A DNA stretch of 64,000 nucleotides. Source: Enterococcus lacertideformus (GTDB lineage: Bacteria; Bacillota; Bacilli; Lactobacillales; Enterococcaceae). The notes beneath the pieces were generated by a model that had not been told where the DNA came from, searched no databases, and saw only the letters and a list, made by a program, of their open reading frames with translations. The stretch's first letter is position 1. Every line of letters begins with the position of its first letter. Location: NCBI GenBank assembly GCA_015680865.1, contig JADAKE010000022.1:1-64000 (forward strand), read 5' to 3'. The position numbers and the translations under genes are program-made. Positions 38,813-48,549 of this stretch are shown here, piece after piece.

Positions 38813-40126
38813 TTACTCGCTTTTTCGCTCTGGGCTTTTCCACGTTCCACTTCCGTATCCTAGAATCGTTTTTACAGCCGGAATAAAAGTTGACATAATA
38901 GTAATAGCATTGACCATCCAAAATAGCAACATATACAAAGGCGCAAATAAAAGATATTTTAATTTTCGTCCTTGGTCATCAACGATCAAAGGAGCTCCTA
39001 GTTGAAAGAAACCAGAAATCATCTCAAAGCAAATGAAAATAAAACTGATTGTTAGCGTTTCATAAACTCGTTCAAGATCACCACGATAAAGATAGGTACC
39101 CATAAAAAAAATGAACGTGACAAAAGAAAGACAAAAGAAAAGTGACCAGAGGATACTAAACGTTTGATCAATAAACATCATCGTCCTACCAAGATTATCA
39201 AAAGGATGAAACAGTACCTTTTTAAAATTTGTTAACCATACTTCTGTTCCACCTTTTGCCCAACGTTTTCGCTGTCGATAGAGCATGCGTAAACTTACAG
39301 GTACTTCCATAAAGAAAATAATGGATGGCGCAAATACAGAAATCCACCCATTAAGTTGATGATCCCAAGCAATACTAATATCTTCTGTCGCTCGATCTTG
39401 TCGAAATCCACCCACATCAATCAAGGCATCTTTTCGATACATCGTATTGGCGCCACTGTAAGCATAAAGTCCGCCAAAAACAGCTGCTTGTGTTCGTTTA
39501 ATAATACCCACGATACTAGAAAACTCCACAGTTTGTGATTTACCAAGTAAGGAAGTACGATTTTTCACGTCCATATTAGCCGTCACAGCAGAAATATTTC
39601 TTCCTCCAGGGCGAATAAAGTAATTCACATATCGTGATAATGCATCTGGTTCAGGAACAGTATCCGCATCATTACTTAAGATCAATTGACCTTTCGCAAA
39701 AGCCATGCCAACATCAAAAGCATGGGCTTTTCCTTTGTTTTTATCAATACGAATCACTCGTAATTTTAAGTATTTTTTTCGCAAGCGTGCCAAGATCTCT
39801 GGTGTTCGATCCGTTGAACCATCATCGGTGACTAATACCTCGTAATTATCGTAATTATCGTAATTAATTTTAGTCATTAAATAATCAATGGTCTCTTCAA
39901 TGACAACTTCTTCATTATGAGCAGTCACCATAATTGTGATAAAAGGTTCGATTTCAGAGGGAATCTCTGCCCAATCGATGTGTTTGTATTTAAATAAAAA
40001 GCTGTAACACAACACACCAATAAACCATGCAAAACTTCCTAATATAGGATAAGACACCAAGATAAAATAGATAAAAGTTGCGATAAAATCAAGTAATTCA
40101 TTTCCAGTATGGATAATTTTTATCAT
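38813..40126 (-). CDS. membrane family 2 glycosyltransferase (processive, IcaA/PgaC-like)
   Basis: 437 residues. Membrane helices lie at about 10-45. The GT2 domain has VTAHNEE, DDGSTD, SNDADTVPEPD, TEDISIAWD and RQRKRW (the QxxRW product-binding motif). C-terminal helices follow (about 320-345, 360-380, 400-425). This is the layout of processive beta-glycan synthases such as IcaA/PgaC or hyaluronan synthase. A 9-base unit CGTAATTAT is repeated at 39841-39866 and gives NYDNYDNYE just before the catalytic strand. The start overlaps the end of the upstream membrane gene by four bases (ATGA), so the pair works together. The polymer is unknown. Confidence 0.82.
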   Translation of the reverse strand: MIKIIHTGNELLDFIATFIYFILVSYPILGSFAWFIGVLCYSFLFKYKHIDWAEIPSEIEPFITIMVTAHNEEVVIEETIDYLMTKINYDNYDNYEVLVTDDGSTDRTPEILARLRKKYLKLRVIRIDKNKGKAHAFDVGMAFAKGQLILSNDADTVPEPDALSRYVNYFIRPGGRNISAVTANMDVKNRTSLLGKSQTVEFSSIVGIIKRTQAAVFGGLYAYSGANTMYRKDALIDVGGFRQDRATEDISIAWDHQLNGWISVFAPSIIFFMEVPVSLRMLYRQRKRWAKGGTEVWLTNFKKVLFHPFDNLGRTMMFIDQTFSILWSLFFCLSFVTFIFFMGTYLYRGDLERVYETLTISFIFICFEMISGFFQLGAPLIVDDQGRKLKYLLFAPLYMLLFWMVNAITIMSTFIPAVKTILGYGSGTWKSPERKSE

Positions 40127-40635
40127 TGGAGTCCCACCCCCTCTTTTTTATAAAGTTTTTCAACTAAATCTTTTTCAAGATTTTGTTCTTCTGACACAAC
40201 ATAATAGCAAGCAGTTTCGCGTTCTTCTTTTGAACCGAAACGCTTACTAAATTCTTTTTCTAAGATTTCACGACGTTTTTCTAATTTTTGTTCATCATAC
40301 ATATTTTCACTTTTTAACATCTTTTTATATTCCAGATTATTCCACCGTGTCATTGATAAAAATAAAAAGACAAGACCAACAAATACTACTGTTAAAAACA
40401 GGAGCAAAAATTTAAATGTTCCTTTTTCTTCTGGAAAAGAATGCCATTGAAAGCCCTCGCCTTTTGTTGAAGCATGAAATGAAATAGTCACCCATATAAA
40501 AGGCGCGATTACACCACACCAACCAAGAAAAGCAGCCAACCATTGTTTGATTTTTAACCACTTATTTACTTTAGAAAAAAACTTATCCCTAACTAAAAGA
40601 TTCGCAACATCTTCACGTTTTATTTGATTCGTCAT
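40123..40635 (-). CDS. two-helix membrane partner of the glycosyltransferase
   Basis: 170 residues with membrane helices at about 30-52 and 75-98 and a long charged cytoplasmic tail (KRREILEKEFSKRFGSKEERE). It overlaps the GT2 start by four bases. It follows the pattern of IcaD/PgaD-type accessory proteins that activate a processive synthase, but I see no clear sequence match, so this role is from position and topology only. The start follows a weak GAGGG. It appears intact. Confidence 0.65.
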   Translation of the reverse strand: MTNQIKREDVANLLVRDKFFSKVNKWLKIKQWLAAFLGWCGVIAPFIWVTISFHASTKGEGFQWHSFPEEKGTFKFLLLFLTVVFVGLVFLFLSMTRWNNLEYKKMLKSENMYDEQKLEKRREILEKEFSKRFGSKEERETACYYVVSEEQNLEKDLVEKLYKKEGVGLQ

Positions 40636-40860
40636 TTTTCTCCCTCATTCAAAAAAATAAATTTGTTTTATCATAAAAATCATTTCCGCTCTTTTTTCTC
40701 TTTCCTTGATCAGCAAAGAAAGTCTATTCAAAATACCATCTACAAATACATAATCACTTTTTTGATTATGTATTAAACTTAATCATAATGTCAAGGCTTT
40801 CTTAAAAATTAAAATAACTAAAGTTATATATTCTAGCTATTATCTAAAATAAGAGCCTAG

Positions 40861-40900
40861 AACAACACCCATGAGGGCTGTAATCCTCATGGGTGTTGTT
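40861..40900 (-). terminator. strong hairpin after the helicase
   Basis: AACAACACCCATGAGG pairs perfectly with CCTCATGGGTGTTGTT around an 8-base loop. The T tract after it is poor on both strands, so this is a terminator-like element of uncertain strength. The rest of 40636-40920 holds no gene. Confidence 0.6.
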
Positions 40901-40920
40901 TGTTGTTCTCCATTTCTTTC

Positions 40921-42713
40921 TTATTTACAATTATCTGTCTCCAGTCTTTGAGAAAGAACTATAGTTTTCATCGCACGAGAAATAGCATTATACATCCGCT
41001 TCTTTTCCCACGTAGTATGTGCTTGTTTTTTCGAAAGATACAGGATAACATGATCAAATTCTAACCCTTTTGAAAGACTTAGTGGAAATACTTGAATTGT
41101 AGAATTGTTTTGTAACGCTAATTTTTGTCGTAGCATATCTGCTTCTTCATCTTCTAGGGTAATGACGGTTAGTTGCTTCTTTTCTTCTTGTTTTTCACTT
41201 ACTCTCTTGTACCATTCTTCAAACGTAGCAAATGTAAAATATTCGGGCTCTTTACCATAGAAACGTATAGGAACAATCTCAATCTTTTCCTTTTCTCCTG
41301 CATATTGTTTAAAAAAATTAGTGATTGCACCGCTTGAACGATAACTATTACCTAAAATTATATCTTTTAACTAAACGATCGTTAGACACAAAACACTCCT
41401 CAATAACTTCAAATGGTGTAGTAGAATTAAAAATTGCTTGATTTTCATCACCCACAAGCGTAAATTGAGTTTTCGGAAAAATCTTGAGCAGCAATAAAAG
41501 CTGTGCAACTGTATAATCTTGAATTTCATCGATAAGTACAAACTTTTCCGCTTATATCCGTTTTTCGATTAAGGTTTGTCGAATATACAAGCGTATGACC
41601 GCTTCATCCAGTGTGAGGGGGGGAATTTTGCTGATACTCCCGATTTGTATACGTACGGTAAATATCATCAAACAATAATCGTTCATTCACCCATGCCATT
41701 GCCTTGATTTGCTCAGTTATTTTCCGATACTTTCGCTGAAGTAATCGCTTTGCATAGATCACTAGTTGCTCAGGCGATTCATCTGTAATCAAGTGATGAA
41801 AGTATGCTCGTTGCGTTTCTTCTGGTAATGAAAGTAACTGATCTTTAATTGACTCGCTTCTTGCCTGTTTTAACAACTGTTCTTCCCAATAACGCAATAA
41901 CCGTTCCTTTGAGCTTTTCCCTAAGATGAGGATAATTAGGCGTACTATAGTAAATTTTTTTGATGACTTCTTTAGAGATCACTTGCTTATCTTTCTTTTT
42001 TAGATCTAAAAACAGATCATCTCGGTCAATAAATAAAGTATCTGCCCTTTCGATTTGATCAATAAACAAGTGGTTTCTTAAAGTTTTGGTTTGTTCATCT
42101 ACTTGTTCTTGCGTAATACGTTGAAAATAAGGTTCTTCTTGTTCAATTTCCACAGAAGAAAGTTGTGTAATAAACTGAAGCATGGTTAAGTTCAATGGAT
42201 TTTTTTCCCCTAAAGATGGTAGGACTTTCGCAATATAATCAATAAAACGATGATTAGGTGATAAAATCAGCACATCATCAGAAGATAGTCGATTACGATC
42301 TTGGTACAATAAATATGCTATCCGTTGCATAATCGTAGATGTCTTTCCACTTCCAGCTACCCCATTTACTAAAATATTCTTGCTTTTTGTGTCCCTGATA
42401 ATAGCATTTTGTTCGGACTGAATGGTTGCAGTGATTGCCTTCATTTCAGAAGTTTCATCTTGTTCTAGTGCATCAAGTAGCACATCATCTTGAATCGCAA
42501 CTGATGTATCAAAAAAACGCAGCAGTTGGTCTTTTTTTTAAGATAAATTGTCGTCGTTCATGGATAGTCACATCTATTTGATATCGTTTGGAGCGAGTCC
42601 ATACCTAAAGCACTTGTTTGCTTTAATAATTGTCGATCCTCTTCTTGCTTTTCCAATAACTGACGATAGACGGAGGCAAGATATCCTTCTTCTAATTTTC
42701 GTGTGTTTACCAT
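40921..42713 (-). pseudogene. HelD-like UvrD-family helicase, several frameshifts
   Basis: It starts at ATG 42713 behind AAAGGAGAA (MVNTRKLEEGYLASVYRQLLEKQEED). Frames change near 42590 and again in a run of eight A (42531-42538). Then a long frame runs with Walker A VNGVAGSGKTSTIMQRIAYLL and VLILSPNHRFIDYI. More shifts occur near 41890, 41610 and 41360. The tail carries helicase motif VI-like VFPLSLSKGLEFDHVILYL and YNAISRAMKTIVL. The coiled-coil N-terminus, then helicase core, is that of HelD, which recycles stalled RNA polymerase. At about 600 codons it is shorter than the usual 700-760, so internal sequence has also been lost. It cannot give a functional protein as written. Confidence 0.75.
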
Positions 42714-42790
42714 ACACATTCTCCTTTATAACAAAGTAGTAGAACCGCTCAGTCTATCATCATTCAAATAAAAAAGCAAGAGAGTATTTC

Positions 42791-44446
42791 TTATTTTTTT
42801 GGATAAACGAATTCGTTTGGTCGTACAACATGTGATAAAGCAAACGCACCATCTAGGTTTTGAGCCCTAAAACCAGCTTGTTTCAGTATGCGTTCGGCTA
42901 AATAACTACGTAAGCCACTATGGCAACTAACAATGTATTCTTTTTCTTTATCTAATTCCTCCATACGACAGCGTAATTCATTTAATGGAATATTTAAAGC
43001 ATTTTTAAATGCCCCATTTTTTAGTTCTTCTTCACTACGGACATCCAGTAAAACTTTTCCATTCGCCAAAGCATCCGCCAGCTCATGCCATTGGATCGTT
43101 TCACTCAATCCTTCGGCGACGTTCATCGCAACATACCCTAACATATTTACTGGATCTTTTGCTGAACCAAATGGAGGGGCATAGGTCAATTCTAGTTCTG
43201 GCAAATCAAAAATCGTTAGTTTTCCTTTAATTGCTGTTGATAGAATATCTAAACGTTTATCAATGCCTTTGGCTCCCACACCTTGCGCGCCATAAATCTC
43301 GCCTGTCTGAGGATTAAAGATCAATTTTAATAAGATATCTGTTGCTTGTGGATAATAACTTGCATGATCTTTTCCTGATACGTGGATAACTGAAAACAGC
43401 AAATTCGCCTGCTTCGCCATTTTTTCTGTTAAACCAGTCGAAGCAGCAGAAAGTTCGAACGCACGTACAATCGATGTTCCAAGACTACCTTGGTTCTTTC
43501 TAGGGATTCCTGCTAGATTATCCGCTACTTGCCGTCCTTGTCGATTAGCAGGAGAAGCCAGAGAAATCAACACATTTTCGCCAGTGATTTGATGTTTGAC
43601 CAGGATAGCATCTCCTACTGCATAAATAGAAGGATCACTTGTTTGATAGTACTCATCCACGATGATTCCTCCATGCTCCCCTATTTCAAGGCCAGCCATT
43701 TTTGCTAAATCACTCGCTGGATGAACACCAACTGATAAAATTGTTAAATCAGTCTCAATAGTTGTACCATCATCTAATCGTAGCATCTTTCCTTCATTTT
43801 CAAAGGCTGTAACTGAATGATTCGTTTTTACTGTCACCCCCTGATTGATCAGTTCATTTTGAATATAACTTGCCATTTCTTCATCTAAGATCGGTAGAAC
43901 ATGCGGTGCAAGCTCAACAATCGTTACTGCTAAACTACGTTTTTTCAAATTTTCTGCCATTTCCAGCCCAATAAATCCAGCACCCACGACTACCGCTTCT
44001 TTTGGCTGTTTCTCAAGTGCTTCCATCACTAGATCAATATCTGGTACATTTCTAACCGTATAAACATTTTTAGCTGCTTGTAATCCGGGAATATCGGGGA
44101 TAACTGGCTTTGCACCAGGAGAAAGAAGTAAAACATCATAACTTTCTGTATGCTTTTCCCCACCAGAAATGACTTCAATCATTTTTTTATCTGGAAAAAT
44201 CGCTGTTACTTCATGATTAGGACGTACATCTAGTTGGAAACGTGCCGCAAGATTTTTTGGTGTTTGTACTAAAAGTGCCTCTCTTTCTTTGATTTCTCCA
44301 GAAAGGTAATAAGGTAGTCCACAATTGGCAAAAGAAACATATGGCCCTTTTTCAAAAACGATGATCTCAGCATCTTCTTCTAGTCGACGTAACCTTGTAG
44401 CTGCAGACATCCCCCCGGCAACGCCCCCTACGATAATAACTTTCAT
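42791..44446 (-). CDS. CoA-disulfide/CoA-persulfide reductase with C-terminal rhodanese domain
   Basis: 551 residues. The FAD/NAD(P)H disulfide reductase part has VIIVGGVAGGMSAATRLRR, the redox Cys42 in SFANCGLPYYLSG, the second Rossmann motif VVVGAGFIGLEMAENL and YAVGDAILV. The rhodanese domain (about 455-551) has its active Cys in IVSCHSGLRSYL. This fused form (CoAPR type) reduces CoA persulfide and releases sulfide. It stands next to a rhodanese gene and across from a CstR-type repressor, the set used for reactive sulfur detoxification in S. aureus and E. faecalis. It is intact. Confidence 0.88.
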   Translation of the reverse strand: MKVIIVGGVAGGMSAATRLRRLEEDAEIIVFEKGPYVSFANCGLPYYLSGEIKEREALLVQTPKNLAARFQLDVRPNHEVTAIFPDKKMIEVISGGEKHTESYDVLLLSPGAKPVIPDIPGLQAAKNVYTVRNVPDIDLVMEALEKQPKEAVVVGAGFIGLEMAENLKKRSLAVTIVELAPHVLPILDEEMASYIQNELINQGVTVKTNHSVTAFENEGKMLRLDDGTTIETDLTILSVGVHPASDLAKMAGLEIGEHGGIIVDEYYQTSDPSIYAVGDAILVKHQITGENVLISLASPANRQGRQVADNLAGIPRKNQGSLGTSIVRAFELSAASTGLTEKMAKQANLLFSVIHVSGKDHASYYPQATDILLKLIFNPQTGEIYGAQGVGAKGIDKRLDILSTAIKGKLTIFDLPELELTYAPPFGSAKDPVNMLGYVAMNVAEGLSETIQWHELADALANGKVLLDVRSEEELKNGAFKNALNIPLNELRCRMEELDKEKEYIVSCHSGLRSYLAERILKQAGFRAQNLDGAFALSHVVRPNEFVYPKK

Positions 44447-44447
44447 T

Positions 44448-44759
44448 TTATTTCCCTCCTATTGTTGGTTCAAACCATTGATTCATTCCACCACGGACAT
44501 TGAAGACATCATACCCCATTTTCTTCAACTCTTTACTTGCTTGTTTGCTACGCATACCTGATTGGCAAATAACGTAAACTGGCTCGTTTGTTTTCCCGTT
44601 GAAACTTTGGATACGATGTAAAGGAATATTTTTTGCTTGCCTGATATGCCCCCTTTGGTATTCTTCAGGAGTTCTGACATCAAGTAATTGAATTGGATTC
44701 TTCAGATTTCCTTTTAATTCTGCTACTGAAATTGATTTAGTTGTTTGAAATAAAGCCAT
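44448..44759 (-). CDS. single-domain rhodanese (sulfurtransferase)
   Basis: About 103 residues with rhodanese blocks ELKGNLKNPIQLLDVRTPEEYQRGHI and the active-site loop CQSGMRSKQASKELKKMGYDV. I chose ATG 44759 behind AAGGTGG; the GTG at 44771 lies within that site. It would carry persulfide sulfur from low-molecular-weight persulfides. It ends one base before the CoA-persulfide reductase start, forming a two-gene operon under the operators at 44792-44899. Confidence 0.85.
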   Translation of the reverse strand: MALFQTTKSISVAELKGNLKNPIQLLDVRTPEEYQRGHIRQAKNIPLHRIQSFNGKTNEPVYVICQSGMRSKQASKELKKMGYDVFNVRGGMNQWFEPTIGGK

Positions 44760-44791
44760 TTTTATAGCCACCTTGTCTTTTTATTTTCTAA

Positions 44792-44899
44792 ATACCTTAC
44801 GGGGTATATTCAACACAAAAAAACTTAAATTGTCAACTATTCAAATTCTAAAATCATAAAATTACTTATTTATTTACAAAACATACCTATATAGGGTAT
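44792..44899. promoter_or_regulatory. two CstR-type operators in the divergent promoter
   Basis: ATACCTTACGGGGTAT (44792-44807) and ATACCTATATAGGGTAT (44883-44899) are two copies of the CsoR/CstR pattern ATACCC-spacer-GGGTAT, one near each transcription start. The repressor encoded at 44930 should bind both and so control the rhodanese/reductase operon and its own operon. Confidence 0.75.
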
Positions 44900-44929
44900 T
44901 ATTCAATAGAAATAAAGGGAGGATTCTAA

Positions 44930-45190
44930 ATGGAAATCAATGATAAGAACATTATGAATCGGTTGAAACGTACAGAAGGACAAATTCGCGGAATCCAAAA
45001 AATGATCGATGAAAAACAAGATTGTATGGCGATCATTACTCAGTTAAGCGCTGTCCGTTCAAGCATTGATCGTGTCATGGGGATGATCGTTGCTGAGAAT
45101 TTAAAAGATTGTCTTGAACATCCAGAAAATAGTCCAGCAGAACAGGCTAAAAAAATGGAACAAGCAATCAATATGATTATTAAAAAATAA
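44930..45190 (+). CDS. cstR: CstR-like persulfide-sensing repressor (CsoR family)
   Basis: 86 residues, an all-helical CsoR/RcnR-family repressor (NRLKRTEGQIRGIQKMIDE). It has Cys32 and Cys61 but Asn57 in place of the copper-binding His of CsoR. This C-N-C arrangement marks the CstR/persulfide branch: persulfides link the two thiols and release DNA. AAAGGGAGG precedes the start. It is followed by a DsrE-like gene 13 bases on and is divergent from the rhodanese genes. It is intact. Confidence 0.85.
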   Translation: MEINDKNIMNRLKRTEGQIRGIQKMIDEKQDCMAIITQLSAVRSSIDRVMGMIVAENLKDCLEHPENSPAEQAKKMEQAINMIIKK

Positions 45191-45203
45191 GGAGTGAAAT
45201 CAT

Positions 45204-45515
45204 TTGAAGGTTGTTTTCCACATCAATGAATTAACAAAATGGCTAGAAGCTAAGAGTAATGTCAAAAATCTATTGAAGCTCGTACCTGATGCAACAATCA
45301 TTGTTAGCGTCAATGGTCAAGGAATCAAAGGCTATCTTGATCCTTTAAATGCAGAATTTCTTGATTCAAAGATCACTTTTCATGCCTGTGCCAACGCTTT
45401 GCGTGGTAGGGGCATAGCAAAAGAAGCCTTGCCTTCTCATGTGGTGGTTGTTCCTGCTGGAGTTTTAGATATTATTGAGTTACAAGAAAAAGGCTATGCC
45501 TATATTAAACCATAA
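45204..45515 (+). CDS. DsrE-family sulfur-carrier protein
   Basis: 103 residues of the DsrE/DsrF-like fold: MKVVFHINELTKWLEAKSNV, then VSVNGQGIKGYL, and a conserved Cys in ITFHACANALRGRGI. C-terminal VVVPAGVLDIIELQEKGYAYIKP is typical. These proteins receive or transfer protein-bound persulfide. Co-transcription with cstR (TAAGGAGTGAAATC between them) fits a sulfur-trafficking role. Confidence 0.8.
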   Translation: MKVVFHINELTKWLEAKSNVKNLLKLVPDATIIVSVNGQGIKGYLDPLNAEFLDSKITFHACANALRGRGIAKEALPSHVVVVPAGVLDIIELQEKGYAYIKP

Positions 45516-45519
45516 AAAA

Positions 45520-45575
45520 CTGACCTTCTAAATCATTCGATTTTTAATCGAACTTTCGAAGGTCAGCTCTCTTAC
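45520..45575 (+). terminator. intrinsic terminator after the cstR operon
   Basis: CTGACCTTC (45520-45528) pairs with GAAGGTCAG (45558-45566), with an inner TCGATTTTTAATCGA hairpin, followed by CTCTCTT. The T tract is modest. Confidence 0.6.
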
Positions 45576-45690
45576 AGCACATAAATTTCAACTTATCATT
45601 TACAGTATCTTCTGATGATTCACCATATTCGACTATCAAATTAGAAAATTTTACTCTACTCTTTGTTGCTTATTTCCTTTCTACTAATAG

Positions 45691-46245
45691 CTAGTCTATC
45701 CCTTTTAGCAATTTACGGTAGGCCAAACTATACAAAAGAAACGATTGTCCCAAACTATAAGCGATAAAACTAAGTATCCACTTGACCCAGATTGATGGTA
45801 GCGCTGGAAACAGTAATAAAATAATCATCCCACTATAAATGACAGTCGTTGCGACTTTTCCATACCATTCACCATCTAATTTCACATTTTTTCTTAAACC
45901 AATCAGCCCTGCAAGAAGCATAAAGCCTTCTTTCACAAGAAATAACCCTAAAACCCACCAAATCACCGGCTGTTGCCAAGCTATCGATAAAATTAAAATC
46001 AACTGAGTCAATTTGTCTGCCACTGGATCCAACAACTTACCTAACTCAGTGATCTGATTAAATTTACGCGCAATAAAACCATCTAAAAAATCAGATACGC
46101 CTGAAATTACAATAATTATCCCTGCAAGAAAAAAGGATTTTTCAAGAACAAAGTAAAGATAAAACGGCAACAGAGTAACCCGAAAGATCGACAATAGGTT
46201 TGGGATCGTTTTGATCTCTTTTTTCCAATTTGAAGTCAATTTCAT
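45691..46245 (-). CDS. CDP-alcohol phosphatidyltransferase family protein
   Basis: About 184 residues with several membrane helices. The family signature D-x2-D-G-x2-A-R-x8-G-x3-D-x3-D is complete in SDFLDGFIARKFNQITELG, then KLLDPVADK. It therefore transfers a phosphoalcohol from a CDP-alcohol, as PgsA or cardiolipin synthases of this type do. I chose ATG 46245 behind AAAGGAG; the 20 extra codons upstream look non-native. The essential pgsA is normally elsewhere, next to cinA-recA, so this may be a second, specialised enzyme. It is intact. Confidence 0.8.
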   Translation of the reverse strand: MKLTSNWKKEIKTIPNLLSIFRVTLLPFYLYFVLEKSFFLAGIIIVISGVSDFLDGFIARKFNQITELGKLLDPVADKLTQLILILSIAWQQPVIWWVLGLFLVKEGFMLLAGLIGLRKNVKLDGEWYGKVATTVIYSGMIILLLFPALPSIWVKWILSFIAYSLGQSFLLYSLAYRKLLKGID

Positions 46246-46306
46246 TGGATACAACTCCTTTGTTCTAGTGTAACTTAAAACAGAGCAAGTGCCAATTTTT
46301 TCCATG

Positions 46307-47994
46307 TTACAAAAATGTTCGTCCTCTTCTATTTATTTTTTCTCTACGTTCCTGTGCTTCTTTCAACAATTGTTTGTGGGCTTTCTTTGATCCTCGCGCC
46401 AGGTCTTTTTCTCGCTTTCTGGTTTGAAAATCAATAAACAACTGATCCAGCTCGTACCCTATGGGATAAAGTTGTTCTGCAGGTGTCTTTAGTATCACGC
46501 GTTTGCGAGGCACTGTGATTAATTCTTTATTTAAGTAGATCGTTATTTTCTCATCGTTGGTATCTTCATAGACAAGAGCTTCTTTTTGATGTATCGTTGA
46601 AAATACTCGATCTCCTTTTGAGAATCGTTTCTTCTCTTCTACAACAGTCGTTTCTTTTAATTTTTCTACCTTAAATTCTTTTTTCTTTCGTTGATATTCT
46701 TTATGCTGAATGTAAAGTTGTGCTTTCTGAATCAATGTTTCTGGCATGTTCATTTTTTTAGCGATCCATAGTGCTTGGCTTTCTCCAGTTTCCCCAACAC
46801 GAAGTAAATATTTTGGCTTCAAAGCTTCTCGATCAAATGCCATCGCTGCTGGAATGAAATCTTCGTGGTCATTTGCAAATTTTTTAATTTCTCCATAGTG
46901 AGTAGTTGCTACGATAAGAGCTCCTTGCATGTACATTGCTTCCATGATTGCAACTGCTAAGGCAGCACCTTCATTCGGTTCCGTACCACTACCCACTTCA
47001 TCTAGTAAGACTAATGTATTCCTTTTTATTTTACGCAAAATTTTTGCAATATTTTGCATGTGTCCAGAAAAAGTACTTAACGCGTTTTCAATATTTTGCT
47101 GATCACCGATATCTACAAAAATTTCATCAAAAACGGCTAATTCCGTTCCTTCTTCTGCTGGCACTTGCAAGCCAAACATTGCCATTAAACTAAATAACCC
47201 AATTGTTTTTAAGACTACTGTCTTGCCACCAGCGTTTGCTCCTGTGATGACTAGACCACGATTTTTTTTACCTAGTTCAAAATCCAGTGGAATCACATCT
47301 CCTTGTAATAAAGGATGTCTCCCTTGCTTGATATGAATATATTCTGATTTATTGACAGAAGGGGTTATGCCGTTTATTTCTCTACTATATTTTTATAACT
47401 TGCTTTAATGGGGATCGTATAATGTGCCCCTTTTTGAACGATCATTGATTCTTGGATCATTTCTTTATTACGAGGATGTCTTAAAAATTTCAACAAACGA
47501 TCTTGAATTTCTTTTTCAGTCAGTTGTAGTTGCTTGCGTACTTTACGTAAATTCCGTGAAGCATCATTACTAACTTTTTGATTTTTTATTTGTTGGTAAA
47601 TTAACTCTTCGATTGACAATAAATCAGGTATATTCTTACTATAAGCATGTAGTAATGGGGTTTGATAGTGATTTTTTTCAAAAAATTGGCGGATCATGCG
47701 ACCACTTCTTAAAAAATCAGCGTATTCGATCAATTCAGTAGGTGTCAAAATCAACCCTTTTTTTACTTGGGCGGTCAAAGTATCAATTCGAGTCAATCCC
47801 ATGAAAGGCACATGCTGATGACTTTCTAAAATAAGACGTGCTTCTTTGGTTTCTTCTTGCCTCGTTTTCACCATTTGCAGATTGGTTTGAATCGACATTT
47901 CTTCGATACGAGATTTACTATGTTGACCAATTGCTCGGTTTTGGATTTCTTTTTTGATTTGGTCGAATTGTAATTCATGGATTGTATGTTTCAT
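46307..47994 (-). pseudogene. short MutS2-like ATPase without Smr domain, internal deletion
   Basis: It starts at ATG 47994 behind AGAAGGAGAGA. The N-terminal part (about 206 residues, ending TIPIKASYKNIVE) matches the MutS2 core. At about 47373-47376 the frame breaks, and roughly 95 residues expected between KNIVE and the ATPase are absent. A second frame from about 47373 reads EINGITPSVNKSEYIHIKQGRHPLL. The ATPase has Walker A ITGANAGGKTVVLKTIG, FADIGD-like FVDIGDQQNIENALSTFSGHM and Walker B LVLLDEVGSGTEPNEGA. The C-terminus ends in a basic coiled-coil tail (KREKDLARGSKKAHKQLLKEAQERREKI) with no Smr nuclease domain. MutS2 relatives act on collided ribosomes; this short paralogue is uncharacterised. 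Confidence 0.75.
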
Positions 47995-48276
47995 ATTCTC
48001 TCCTTCTATTTGAAGAGATACCCGTCTAAAAAATAAATAAGACCTAGTAAAAATAAAAGAAGGGACTGCACCTTAAATAAGACACACCCCATCCTTCTTT
48101 GTGACAAATTATTGGTTTTGACAGGTATCATCTATAAGCACACCAAATAAGCGTATTGCTTTATTGGCTATTCAACTTACTACATTAGATACCTACTACA
48201 CTCATCAAAATACCTCATTCATCTAGGTTTTATTTATTTTCAATTTAACTATAACAAGTTTGTATTTTAGTGTCAA
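47995..48276 (-). promoter_or_regulatory. long leader with six-codon upstream ORF and terminator, upstream of the MutS2-like gene
   Basis: A near-consensus promoter reads TTGACA (48271-48276), 17-base spacer, TATAGT (48248-48253) on the minus strand. The transcript leader of about 245 nt has a short ORF ATG AGT GTA GTA GGT ATC TAA (48206-48186; MSVVGI) preceded by GAGG. AGGTATC inside that ORF can pair with GATACCT (48119-48131). A hairpin CCAATAAAGC/GCTTATTTGG (48142-48166) lies between. A terminator, AAAGAAGG/CCTTCTTT, then TTTTATTTTT, lies at about 48050-48101. This is the layout of ribosome-mediated attenuation. Confidence 0.6.
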
Positions 48277-48549
48277 TCAGGAAAATGCTTTTCTTACTAG
48301 TTATCGTTTTGATTTTTGTTGAACGAGTCATTGATTGCATTCCTCAAGTGAATCTATTAATCATCATATTTCCAACAGCCAAACCTTCATGAATATTTTA
48401 TAGAGAAGCGATTAAGGTAACGAAAAAACATTCTTATCAAAAAACTCTTCATCCCGATTAAAAGTATGTCTATCAAATAAACGCCAAATAAAGGCAAAAT
48501 AAAATTGGCAAAGTCTGATCGAAATTCAAAAAAATAACAATTAATTCGC

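Noticed and set aside
46307..47994. The broken MutS2-like gene as the cause of a mutator phenotype
   Set aside because: MutS2-type proteins are not part of post-replicative mismatch repair, so its loss would not explain homopolymer frameshifts.
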